From: CAIUPE01 sp046092445
Lineage (GTDB): Bacteria > Pseudomonadota > Alphaproteobacteria > Rhizobiales > Beijerinckiaceae
Assembly (NCBI GenBank): GCA_046092445.1
Contig: JBJTDR010000040.1
Location: forward strand, 43,379 to 107,378
Length of the DNA: 64,000 nucleotides
Reading direction: 5' to 3'
Within the stretch, counting starts at the first letter, position 1. Each line of letters starts with the position of its first letter. The position numbers were made by a program, and so were the translations under genes. Below, in pieces: positions 1-7,987 of this stretch. The notes below the pieces were generated by a model. It was given only the letters and a program-made list of their open reading frames with translations. It ran no database searches and was not told where the DNA came from.

Positions 1-269
1 TCACCAATCCCAAAGTCATCGTGTTTTTTGTCACGTTTTTGCCCCAGTTCGTGAGTGCGAGCGATCCGGCAGCTTCGGGCAAGCTCCTGTTTCTCGGATT
101 ATTCTTTCTGGTCATCGGCATCCCGACGAACGGGGCGATTATTCTGGTGGCCGAGCGCTTTGCAGGCTTTATGCAGTCATCACCGCGGTCCATGCGGATC
201 TTCGATTATTGCTTTGCCGGCATTATGGGTGCCTTTGCGCTCAAGCTCCTGTTGACGCAGGGGCGATAA
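1..269 (+). CDS. LysE/RhtB-family exporter, C-terminal fragment
   Basis: The open frame is read from base 3 and begins before the window, so only about the last 88 residues are seen. They open with a TNPK motif followed by hydrophobic stretches (FFVTFLPQFV, then a long Leu/Phe/Ile helix, then a C-terminal helix), which is the usual C-terminal half of LysE/RhtB amino-acid efflux proteins of the inner membrane. The substrate cannot be told from this part. The gene converges on rlmN with only 4 bases between the stop codons. Confidence 0.8.
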   Translation, partial: TNPKVIVFFVTFLPQFVSASDPAASGKLLFLGLFFLVIGIPTNGAIILVAERFAGFMQSSPRSMRIFDYCFAGIMGAFALKLLLTQGR

Positions 270-273
270 CTAC

Positions 274-1572
274 TCAATCGTCGTCGGAAAGCGCATAGAC
301 CCCTTCCGCGCCAATGCCGGAATCGAGCATCAGGCGGGCGCGGGTGCGCAGCTTTTCTGTTTCGCTCTTCAGTTGACCACAGGCGGCGAGAATATCGCGC
401 CCGCGCGGCGTGCGGACTGGTGACGCATAGCCGGCGTTGAACACAACATCCGAGAATTGCTCGATCCGGCCCCAGTCGGAGCAGGTATATTTGCTGCCCG
501 GCCACGGATTGAACGGGATCAGGTTGATTTTTGCGGGAATGCCCTTGAGCAAACGCACCAATTCCCGTGCATCCGAGAGACTATCATTCACGCCGTCGAG
601 CATAACATATTCGAAGGTGATACGCCTTGCATTCGAGACGCCTGGATAGGCACGGCAGGCATCAAGCAAGTCGGCAATCGGGTATTTCTTGTTGATCGGC
701 ACGAGTTCATTCCGCAAATCATCCCGAACCGCATGCAGCGATATGGCAAGCATGGAGCCGATTTCCTCGCCTGCGCGCGGAATCATCGGCACAACGCCCG
801 AGGTTGACAGCGTAATCCGTCGCCGCGAGATCGAGAGGCCTTCGCCGTCAGACGTGATTTCCATCGCGTCACGAACATTATCAAAATTGAAGAGTGGTTC
901 CCCCATCCCCATCAGAACAATGTTCGAAACGGCGCGCTCGGCATTGGGCGTAATGCCTGATGCGGAACGTGTCATGCCCGGCCAGTCGCCCAATTGATCG
1001 CGTGCGATGATGAGTTGGGCGATGATCTCTGCGGTCGTGAGATTGCGAACGAGCCTTTGCGTGCCCGTATGGCAGAACGAGCATGTCAGCGTGCAACCGA
1101 CTTGCGACGAGATGCACAGCGTGCCGCGCGACGATTCCGGAATGTAAACCGTTTCAATCTCGGCACCGCGATCATGCTTGCCGTGTGACGGCATCCGGAT
1201 CAGCCATTTGCGCGTACCATCGATCGAGATTTGCTCCGAAACGATTTCAGGCCGCGCAAGCGTGAAATGCTCCGCAAGCGTCGTGCGCATCGTTTTCGAC
1301 ACGTTCAGCATCGCATCAAAATCTTGCGTGCCGCGATGATAGATCCAGTGCCAAAGTTGGCTGGTGCGCATGCGGATCTCGCGCTCCGGGACGCCGATTT
1401 CCTTGAGCTTTCCGGCCAGCAAGGGACGTGTCAAACCGACAAGCGATGGACGTTCGCCTCCGAGGTGATTAGTCTCGACCGAAAATTCAGCGGATTTTTC
1501 AATGCCGTCGAAAGCACTCGGAACCGAAGAACCTGACACGGCCTTATCTTCTATCAGCCTTGAATGAGACAT
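274..1572 (-). CDS. rlmN: Dual-specificity 23S rRNA/tRNA adenine-C2 methyltransferase RlmN
   Basis: This radical-SAM enzyme methylates C2 of A2503 in 23S rRNA and of A37 in some tRNAs. The CxxxCxxC iron-sulfur motif (GCTLTCSFC) lies near residues 157-165, followed by the GMGEPL SAM-binding motif. The C-terminal GRDILAACGQL carries the Cys that forms the methylene or thioether intermediate in this family. At 432 residues it is slightly long because of an N-terminal extension of about 40 residues rich in Ser and Glu, so an internal start is possible. It lies 67 bases downstream of the IalB-family gene on the same strand. Confidence 0.95.
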   Translation of the reverse strand: MSHSRLIEDKAVSGSSVPSAFDGIEKSAEFSVETNHLGGERPSLVGLTRPLLAGKLKEIGVPEREIRMRTSQLWHWIYHRGTQDFDAMLNVSKTMRTTLAEHFTLARPEIVSEQISIDGTRKWLIRMPSHGKHDRGAEIETVYIPESSRGTLCISSQVGCTLTCSFCHTGTQRLVRNLTTAEIIAQLIIARDQLGDWPGMTRSASGITPNAERAVSNIVLMGMGEPLFNFDNVRDAMEITSDGEGLSISRRRITLSTSGVVPMIPRAGEEIGSMLAISLHAVRDDLRNELVPINKKYPIADLLDACRAYPGVSNARRITFEYVMLDGVNDSLSDARELVRLLKGIPAKINLIPFNPWPGSKYTCSDWGRIEQFSDVVFNAGYASPVRTPRGRDILAACGQLKSETEKLRTRARLMLDSGIGAEGVYALSDDD

Positions 1573-1638
1573 GCCCTGGCTTCCAGCGAATCCTCACAAA
1601 TAAAGCCAGACACAATGGCCGCACTCAATGCGGATCAA

Positions 1639-2229
1639 TCAAGGGCACTCTTTACGCGCCCGGTCTAATGCCTGGGTAAAGCCGCTCAACACATAATTGT
1701 CCGTGAGGGCATTGCCACGCCGCGACGTCGCCTTGAACGATAGGGACTGGCTCTTTTTCATCAATTCGACCAAGGCACCATCATCCTTGGGGTTTTTCAG
1801 CCATGAGGCGTCTGTTTTTGTTCGTACCGGAAAGGACGTCTTGCCAATCACAACCTGTGCGTCCACGCCCTCTTTGGCTGGAAAGCCGAGAACGAAGCTG
1901 ACTTCATTCCGGACATTGTCCTGCGGTCGTGTTGAAACAAACAGAAACGCCGGATCACGGTTAAGTTTTACGCCATTGATTGCATCCGGTAGACGTTCCT
2001 TCGGCTGAGAAAGAACATAGCAAACCCGGCCATTTGCTGTATCGGACATGAATGCCCCCCAAGCGCCGAACGTGCCAAGCTGTGCGGCCTGAGGCTGCGC
2101 CGACGCGGCTGGTGCTTCCGCCGGCTTGGCAGCTTTTGTCTGTGCGTGAGAATTGCCGGGGAGAACAATGATCGCGAGCAGCGCTACGATGGAAAAAAAT
2201 CGTGCAGTGAATTTCGAATACCGAATCAT
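1639..2229 (-). CDS. Invasion-associated locus B (IalB) family periplasmic protein
   Basis: About 196 residues. The chosen ATG at 2229 gives a clean signal peptide: basic start, hydrophobic core (FFSIVALLAIIVLPG), cleavage near SHA-Q. A Pro/Ala-rich linker follows, then the IalB domain with WGAFMSD, a single Cys in RVCYVLSQPKE and a conserved RPQDNVRNEVSF block. Bartonella IalB is linked to erythrocyte invasion, but homologues are widespread in free-living Rhizobiales and their function there is unknown. An in-frame start 11 codons upstream exists but would spoil the signal peptide. A virulence role should not be assumed. Confidence 0.88.
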   Translation of the reverse strand: MIRYSKFTARFFSIVALLAIIVLPGNSHAQTKAAKPAEAPAASAQPQAAQLGTFGAWGAFMSDTANGRVCYVLSQPKERLPDAINGVKLNRDPAFLFVSTRPQDNVRNEVSFVLGFPAKEGVDAQVVIGKTSFPVRTKTDASWLKNPKDDGALVELMKKSQSLSFKATSRRGNALTDNYVLSGFTQALDRARKECP

Positions 2230-2442
2230 GATCGGATTATACTCCCGATTGGACCGCAACATGATCTGCGGGATACCCTAACCAAAAGTATATGCAAACG
2301 GAAAATCGTCAAAACAGTGGCAAGAGCGCAAACGAGGCTGTACACTCAGAGTTGGGTTAGGCCCTATCTTTTGACAAAACATGTTTCATATTCGCCATTT
2401 AGAACGGAAATCAGCCTGTCTTCGCTCGTGGAAGGATGAACA

Positions 2443-3009
2443 TTGACGACTCAGGCGGAACTTGTGGCTCTTGTAAGATCTATCGCTTTATACAGGGATA
2501 AGGCTGCCTTTACCCGGCTTTTCGATCATTTCGGACCGCGGCTTCACGGATATCTGATTCGTCTCGGCTCTGATTCGGGCACTGCCGAAGAGATCATGCA
2601 GGATGCCATGGCAACACTTTGGAACAAGGCGGAAATGTTTGACCCGGAAAAATCGGCCGTCGCGACCTGGCTTTACCGCATCGCACGAAATCGGCGGATC
2701 GACGGATTGCGACGGGATCGTCTTGATTATTTCGATCCGATGGAGGCGCCGGATGTCGCATCCGATGAACCGAACGCGGACGAGCAGATCGACCTGAATC
2801 ACAAGGAAGAGCGGATTCGCAACGTGATGGCTCGATTGCCACCCGATCAATTGGTTCTCATCCGGTTGGCGTTTTTTGATGGATTATCGCACAGCGAAAT
2901 CGCGGACCGCATGAAACTTCCCCTTGGAACGGTCAAGTCCCGTATTCGATTAGCCTTCAACCGGTTGCGGCGTGGACTCGAGGCAGATGGTGTAAAAAGT
3001 GCCATCTGA
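2443..3009 (+). CDS. ECF sigma factor, RpoE/ECF11-like, without adjacent anti-sigma gene
   Basis: 188 residues. Region 2 (FDHFGPRLHGYLIRLG, then ATWLYRIARNRRIDGLRR) and region 4 (LPPDQLVLIRLAFFDGLSHSEIA, GTVKSRIRLAFNRLR) are complete. The DPEKSAVATWLYRIARNRRID block resembles Rhodobacter RpoE, which answers to singlet oxygen and is held by the zinc anti-sigma ChrR. The start is a TTG preceded by a GGAAGGA ribosome site; the nearby ATG at 2436 is in another frame. No chrR-like gene follows: the next gene is on the other strand 24 bases away, so control must be encoded elsewhere or be different. Confidence 0.9.
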   Translation: MTTQAELVALVRSIALYRDKAAFTRLFDHFGPRLHGYLIRLGSDSGTAEEIMQDAMATLWNKAEMFDPEKSAVATWLYRIARNRRIDGLRRDRLDYFDPMEAPDVASDEPNADEQIDLNHKEERIRNVMARLPPDQLVLIRLAFFDGLSHSEIADRMKLPLGTVKSRIRLAFNRLRRGLEADGVKSAI

Positions 3010-3032
3010 AAAGTCCCGATTGCCATCTCGTT

Positions 3033-3329
3033 TCAGGAATGATCGGCAATTTGGTCCATTGCCTCGGCCAGTTGAATGTCGAGGTCGGTCAACCCGCCAG
3101 CATCATGGGTTGTCAGCGTAACGTCGACCGTGCGGTAGACATTCGACCATTCGGGATGATGGTCGAGTTTCTCAGCCATCATGGCTACACGGGTCATGAA
3201 GCCGAAGGCCGAATTGAAATCCTTGAATAAAAAGCGTTTTGTGATCGCGTCGCGATCTACCACTCCTGTCCAACCGGCAAGCTTGGTAAGTGCCTTTTCC
3301 CTCTCCGTAGCAGTCAATTTTGTTGCCAT
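3033..3329 (-). CDS. phhB: Pterin-4a-carbinolamine dehydratase
   Basis: 98 residues, the usual length of the family. The HHPEW signature at residues 57-61 carries the catalytic histidines, and DVTLTTHDAGGLT follows. The enzyme dehydrates 4a-hydroxytetrahydrobiopterin to recycle the pterin cofactor of aromatic amino-acid hydroxylases. No phenylalanine hydroxylase gene is in the window, so the bacterial role may instead be in folate or pterin housekeeping. It is 15 bases downstream of thpR and likely cotranscribed with it. Confidence 0.93.
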   Translation of the reverse strand: MATKLTATEREKALTKLAGWTGVVDRDAITKRFLFKDFNSAFGFMTRVAMMAEKLDHHPEWSNVYRTVDVTLTTHDAGGLTDLDIQLAEAMDQIADHS

Positions 3330-3344
3330 GAGACGTTCTTTCCA

Positions 3345-3914
3345 CTAGCCAAAGCGGCGGGATCTTTCGAGTTCGGGTTCGAATTCAAGCGGATAGAGCG
3401 CCTCTATGAGATACGGGCCCCCGCCTGTCGACGAACGGGACGAAAACATCACAAAATCTCTCGCAGTGAACACGAGCGGCGGAAAATGTCCAATACTGCC
3501 GAGAAAGCTCGCCACTTGAAACGGCGATACATCTTTCAGTCGTGCAAGTGTAATATGCGGGGTGTATTTTCGTTGCTCGGGCGGTAAACCGATCCGGCGC
3601 ATGAGTCGTTCATGCTCGGCCTGCAGCTCCATCAGTGCTGACGTCGGTGTGACACTTGCAACCAGTGCGCGGGGACGATCACCACCGAACGCGGAAAGGC
3701 CGTCGATTCGCACGTCAAGGGGCGCGCGCCGAATTCGCCCGAGGATCGCGATGGCATCCCGAGCCGTCTGCTCATCGATATCACCAAGGAAGCGCAGCGT
3801 GATGTGGTAATTTTCAGGCGGCAGCCAGCGGGCGCCATGCAGGCCACCGCGGATCATTGCGAGCGTCGTGGAAATTGTCTCGGGCAGTTCCAGTCCCGTG
3901 AAGAGGCGGGGCAT
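3345..3914 (-). CDS. thpR: RNA 2',3'-cyclic phosphodiesterase (2H family)
   Basis: 189 residues from an ATG at 3914 that is preceded by a good GGAGGAG ribosome site; the open frame extends 37 codons further but that part is not family-like. The two catalytic HxTx motifs are present: HITL at residues 37-40 (then RFLGD) and HITL at 120-123 (then ARL). Members open 2',3'-cyclic phosphate ends of RNA and can ligate tRNA halves in vitro. It lies between the EamA transporter and phhB on the same strand. Confidence 0.92.
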   Translation of the reverse strand: MPRLFTGLELPETISTTLAMIRGGLHGARWLPPENYHITLRFLGDIDEQTARDAIAILGRIRRAPLDVRIDGLSAFGGDRPRALVASVTPTSALMELQAEHERLMRRIGLPPEQRKYTPHITLARLKDVSPFQVASFLGSIGHFPPLVFTARDFVMFSSRSSTGGGPYLIEALYPLEFEPELERSRRFG

Positions 3915-4030
3915 AAACTCCTCCTGAATCAATCCAAACGGAAGAAACAGATGCTGTTGCGGAGTGCAGCATAGCTGGTGTTGATTCTCAAGAGCGGCAA
4001 AGTGTCGATCGGACGCACAATCCAATAGAG

Positions 4031-4933
4031 CTAATCTGACGTCATTCCCTTCCTGAAAGCGGCATTTTCAGCCAGTATGAGCCAGAGCCCGCCGAGAAAA
4101 ATGAGGCTTGCGCCCCAGAACACGCGCTCTGCTGGCCAATCCTGCCAGATAAGATACCCCCAGATGAAGGCCCACACCAGGGCAATATATTCGAAAGGCG
4201 CCACGGCCGACGCGGGGGCAAGGCGGTAGCCCTCGAACAGAAAATACTGCCCCGATCCACCGATAAATCCGAGAGCGATCATCAAGCCCATATTCAGGGG
4301 ATCAGGCGTCACCCAGACGAAAGGAAGCAGTGCGCCGCAGACGATGATGAACAGACCGTTGCTGGCGATCATCAAGGTCAATGTTGTCTCCGTTCTGCTG
4401 ATCATCCGGACCAGAATATTGGTCCATGCCCAACAGAATGCCGCAATCAGCGTGAGAGCGATTGGCAGCAGAGCCGGTGATCCCGACGGATTGGCCGCAA
4501 CGACGATGCCGAAAAAACCGATAAGCGTCGTAAGCCATCGGGCTGCCCCTACAGCCTCCTCCAAGACGAATACGGACAGAAGGAGGACGAACAGGGGCGT
4601 CGAGAAATAGAGCGTTACCAGTTCGGCGAGATGCAGGGATTTGGCGGCAGTGAAATATGTGATCCATGCCGTCAGAATTAGCGCCGAGCGGATCAGGAGT
4701 GCGTTGCGGCTCGGCCCCGTGAAAATCGATGGGACCGATCGTGGTCCCGCAATCGCGAGGGCGATGGACAGAATGACGATACTGCGGATGAACAGGATTT
4801 CCCAAACTGGCAGCGACGTGACCAGCCATTTGACGATTGCATCTTGCAGAGAGAACAGGCTGAATCCGACCATCGCGTGAGCAATGCCGGAAAGCGTTCT
4901 CTCCGAATTCGGGTTCAGGTCTGACGTCAGCAT
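4031..4933 (-). CDS. EamA/DMT-family inner-membrane transporter
   Basis: 300 residues with ten predicted hydrophobic helices in two EamA repeats. The first contains FSLQDAIVKWLV and the second PFEYIALVWAFIWGYLIWQDWP, both common in the 10-TMS drug/metabolite transporter superfamily (RhaT/SAM transporter group). The substrate cannot be predicted. It heads a same-strand run with thpR and phhB. Confidence 0.88.
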   Translation of the reverse strand: MLTSDLNPNSERTLSGIAHAMVGFSLFSLQDAIVKWLVTSLPVWEILFIRSIVILSIALAIAGPRSVPSIFTGPSRNALLIRSALILTAWITYFTAAKSLHLAELVTLYFSTPLFVLLLSVFVLEEAVGAARWLTTLIGFFGIVVAANPSGSPALLPIALTLIAAFCWAWTNILVRMISRTETTLTLMIASNGLFIIVCGALLPFVWVTPDPLNMGLMIALGFIGGSGQYFLFEGYRLAPASAVAPFEYIALVWAFIWGYLIWQDWPAERVFWGASLIFLGGLWLILAENAAFRKGMTSD

Positions 4934-5009
4934 GGGGCGGAATGATTACGCGCTGTCGATGTTCCTGAACACTAAGCCCGGAAATCGCACTCCACAACCG
5001 GAATATCCG

Positions 5010-5327
5010 TCACTCCATCTCCGCCACAGGCGTCGCTCTGATGGAGAAAGAAGACGAAAGAATAATTTTGAGTGCGGCTAAAGCGCTCTCCTGCGTGGGA
5101 AATTCATTTCCATCAAGCGAGCAGGCATCCGACAGATCTGACTCAAATCGATAACCCTGCATCACCGGTATGAGAACACCGATACGTCGCGTGCCGCTGG
5201 TGAGAAGTAGAGCTGCTTTATGCTCGGACCGTTGGATCGCATTGATAACGGCGCTATCCAGCCTCTCGCGAAACCAGCGAAACAGCGTGATGATTCCTGC
5301 TTTGTTTTGTCCTGCTGTGATCATCAT
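5010..5327 (-). CDS. Small hypothetical protein, uncertain
   Basis: An open frame of 105 residues in a stretch that otherwise lacks genes. The start ATG has a weak GGAA upstream. The sequence has no signal peptide or membrane segment and shows no motif I recognise; a central hydrophobic stretch (AALLLTSGTRRIGVLIPVM) looks like a beta-rich fold. It could be a small conserved protein or a chance frame; conservation in relatives would decide. Confidence 0.35.
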   Translation of the reverse strand: MMITAGQNKAGIITLFRWFRERLDSAVINAIQRSEHKAALLLTSGTRRIGVLIPVMQGYRFESDLSDACSLDGNEFPTQESALAALKIILSSSFSIRATPVAEME

Positions 5328-5516
5328 TTGGATCGTTCCGTTTCATGCTAGCTGTGTATGATAAATTCGAAATGTTCTCCATGTCAAATATAATACATCA
5401 ATCTATGTTGATAAAAATAATTTACAATTTTTTTTGTATATTAAAATGCTACCTACCTTCTCCCTCGACGCGGCGTTGGTATTGGCTCCATAATTTTCCA
5501 AATTAGGGAGCCAGTT

Positions 5517-5534
5517 CTGTCGTGGCAGTGTCAT
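5517..5534 (+). promoter_or_regulatory. Pho box (PhoB-binding site) upstream of phnW
   Basis: CTGTCGT at 5517-5523, four bases, then GTGTCAT at 5528-5534: 12 of 14 positions match the PhoB consensus pair of CTGTCAT repeats with the exact 11-base period. Two weaker units continue the period (GCTTGAT at 5539 and a TTGATGTCAG at 5550). It lies 53 bases before the phnW start codon, which suggests induction by phosphate starvation. Confidence 0.65.
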
Positions 5535-5587
5535 CACGGCTTGATTAGGTTGATGTCAGTCCCGCGTTAAGAAAGGAGAAGGTCAAG

Positions 5588-6736
5588 ATGGTGCGGCCAT
5601 TCCGAGGCCCTGCAGGGCAGGAACATTCACCCTATCTCCTCACACCTGGTCCCTTGACGACCACGCCCTCGGTCAAAGAGGCAATGCTACGCGATTGGGG
5701 TTCATGGGACTCGGAATTGCGCTCTCTGGTAGCGGGCATTCGCGAGCAACTGCTGAAGATTGCTGATGCGGCCAAAGGATTCGAGTGTGTTCTGTTGCAA
5801 GGGTCCGGCTCTTATGGCATCGAGGCAGCGCTTGGCTCATTCGCGCCCAAGGACAAGAAAACCTTGATGCTGACTAACGGTGCCTATGGCGTGCGCGCAA
5901 TCAAGGCGCTCGGCTACATGAACCGCGAATTCATCACGTATGAGACCGACGAGCTTGAAGTGCCATCTGCGGAAGCAGTCGAGGCCTTGCTCGACGCCAA
6001 TGCCGATATTGGCGCAGTTTTCATGGTCCAGTGTGAAACCACAAGCGGGATTGTCAATCCGATCGAGAACATCGCTGCTGTGGCTCGAAAGTCTGGTGCA
6101 GTGTTCATTCTCGACGCCATGTCCAGTTTCGGCGCCTTGGACATCTCGATGAAGCGAATGGGGATCGATATCCTGATTTCATCCGCCAATAAATGCATCG
6201 AGGGCGTGCCGGGCTTCAGCTATGTTATCGCGCGGCGCGATCTACTCGAATTATCTCAGGGGCACTCGCACTCGCTGGCGCTCGATCTTCATGAGCAATG
6301 GATTTATATGCAGAAAAGCGGCCAGTTCCGCTTTACGCCGCCAACCCACACGTTGGTTGCATTTGCCGTCGCACTGGAGCAGCTTGGTGCGGAAGGAGGC
6401 GCTCCGGCGCGTCTTGCGCGCTACAGGAAGTCAGCGAAGACGCTGCGCGATGGCATGCGACGCCTCGGAATTTCGACACTTCTGGATGATGACAAAGCTG
6501 GCCCGATCATTCAGACATTCGCCACGCCGCGCGATCCGAAATTTGATTTTACAAAATTTTATGAGGGATTGAAGCATCGAGGTTTCATCATTTACCCCGG
6601 CAAACTCACCAAAAAATCGAGTTTCCGCATCGGTAACATGGGTGCACTGGATTGGGAAGTCATGGAAATGCTTGTCGATGCTACCGAAGAAACTCTTGAG
6701 GAAATGGGTGTTACCGATCTCACCCCCGCGGACTGA
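5588..6736 (+). CDS. phnW: 2-aminoethylphosphonate:pyruvate transaminase
   Basis: 382 residues, a class V PLP enzyme that converts 2-aminoethylphosphonate and pyruvate to phosphonoacetaldehyde and alanine. The N-terminal LTPGPLTTTPSVKEAM is a family hallmark. The PLP lysine is K202 in SSANKCIEGVPGF, and ILDAMSSFGA supplies the cofactor-binding Asp. The ATG has a strong GGAG site (aaaggagaaggtcaag). Its stop codon abuts the phnA start, so the three phn genes form one operon. Confidence 0.96.
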   Translation: MVRPFRGPAGQEHSPYLLTPGPLTTTPSVKEAMLRDWGSWDSELRSLVAGIREQLLKIADAAKGFECVLLQGSGSYGIEAALGSFAPKDKKTLMLTNGAYGVRAIKALGYMNREFITYETDELEVPSAEAVEALLDANADIGAVFMVQCETTSGIVNPIENIAAVARKSGAVFILDAMSSFGALDISMKRMGIDILISSANKCIEGVPGFSYVIARRDLLELSQGHSHSLALDLHEQWIYMQKSGQFRFTPPTHTLVAFAVALEQLGAEGGAPARLARYRKSAKTLRDGMRRLGISTLLDDDKAGPIIQTFATPRDPKFDFTKFYEGLKHRGFIIYPGKLTKKSSFRIGNMGALDWEVMEMLVDATEETLEEMGVTDLTPAD

Positions 6737-7987
6737 ATGAAAATGAACAAAACTCCGATTATAATTAATGGTCGTATTCACAAATGGCCTTGGCGTACCC
6801 TCGTCGTTATCTGTCTCGATGGCTCCGAGCCAGCATACACGGACGAAGCCCGCAAGCGAGGGCTGATGCCCAACCTCGAAAAACTGATCGCGAAGGGCGG
6901 TGAGTATAATGCGAAAAGTGTGGTCCCGAGCTTCACCAATCCGAACAACATTTCTATCGTCACAGGACAGCTGCCCGACATACATGGCATTTGCGGGAAT
7001 TATCTGATCGACCCGCAGACCGGTCGTGAGACAATGATGAACGACCCGAAATGGCTTCGTGCCCCAACAATTCTTGCGGAATTCCAGAAAGCGGGCGCGC
7101 GCGTACTGATCGTTACCGCGAAAGACAAGCTGCGTTTGCTACTATCCAAAGACCTCGTATTTGATGGCACCGCCATCGCGTTCTCATCCGAAAAGGCCAA
7201 TCTCGCCACGGTTGTGGCGAACGGTATTGCCGACCCTTGCGTTGCGTGGGGTATGGCGTTGCCGGATGTCTATTCGGGCGCACTTTCGGAATTTGTCCTC
7301 GCCGCTGGCGTGAAATTGATCCCTGAGATGAAGCCCGATCTTGTCTACCTTTCGACGACCGATTTCATCCAGCATAAATTCAGCCCCACGATGCAGGGTG
7401 CACTCGAGTTCTACGCCATGATTGATCGTTATATCGGTGACCTTGAAGCGCTCGGCGTTTCGCTGGTCATCACCGCCGATCACGGTATGAATGATAAGCA
7501 CACGCCGGACGGCAGACCTGATGTGCTCTATTTGCAGGATGAACTGGATACCGAATTCGGCGTGGGGAATACGAGAGTCATTCTGCCGATCACTGATCCC
7601 TATGTTGTGCATCACGGTGCACTCGGTTCTTATGCTGCCATCTATCTTTTCGGCCCGGATGCGTCGGAAGTTGATCACTATGTTCGCGGATTGGCGGGCA
7701 TTGATCTTGTGCTGGAAAGAGCTGACGCCTGCGCCCGCTTTGGTCTCCCGCCGGACAGGACGGGTGATCTCGTTGTCATTTCGGGCGGCCCGAACAACTC
7801 GAAGGTCATTGGCACCTCCGTTCAGGCTCACGATCTTTCGGGCCTCGACGCACCCTTGCGATCACATGGCGGACTGAGCGAGCAGAATGTTCCGTTTTTT
7901 ATCAACAGCCCGGCGAGTGTTCTGCTGCAGGATCTCCGAAATTTCGATGCATTTTTCGTCGGTTGCAATTGCCTGGAGAAATCATGA
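6737..7987 (+). CDS. phnA: Phosphonoacetate hydrolase
   Basis: 416 residues of the alkaline-phosphatase superfamily. D28 (ICLDGSEPAYTD) and the nucleophilic T67 (FTNPNNISIVTG) mark the active site, and DFIQHKFSP and ITADHGMNDKH supply the two-zinc ligands. It splits the C-P bond of phosphonoacetate to acetate and phosphate. This is the Sinorhizobium-type PhnA and not the unrelated E. coli protein of that name. Lying between phnW and phnY, it defines the PhnWAY route in place of the PhnWX (phosphonatase) route. Confidence 0.96.
   Translation: MKMNKTPIIINGRIHKWPWRTLVVICLDGSEPAYTDEARKRGLMPNLEKLIAKGGEYNAKSVVPSFTNPNNISIVTGQLPDIHGICGNYLIDPQTGRETMMNDPKWLRAPTILAEFQKAGARVLIVTAKDKLRLLLSKDLVFDGTAIAFSSEKANLATVVANGIADPCVAWGMALPDVYSGALSEFVLAAGVKLIPEMKPDLVYLSTTDFIQHKFSPTMQGALEFYAMIDRYIGDLEALGVSLVITADHGMNDKHTPDGRPDVLYLQDELDTEFGVGNTRVILPITDPYVVHHGALGSYAAIYLFGPDASEVDHYVRGLAGIDLVLERADACARFGLPPDRTGDLVVISGGPNNSKVIGTSVQAHDLSGLDAPLRSHGGLSEQNVPFFINSPASVLLQDLRNFDAFFVGCNCLEKS

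Larger units (their letters stand above)
4934..5587. other. 654-base intergenic region before phnW
   Basis: Apart from the doubtful small frame at 5010-5327, this holds the leader of the phnWAY operon. Bases 5340-5450 are strikingly AT-rich compared with the surroundings. They contain a TATAAT at 5389-5394 and an inverted repeat ATCAA-N6-TTGAT at 5397-5412. A Pho box lies at 5517-5534. No RNA gene is recognised. Confidence 0.6.

Noticed and set aside
2229..2262. Longer start for the IalB-family protein
   Set aside because: It would place a polar segment in front of the signal peptide.
2371..2401. TTGACA as -35 box for the ECF sigma gene
   Set aside because: No acceptable -10 sequence lies at 16-18 bases; the closest candidate needs 19 and is weak.
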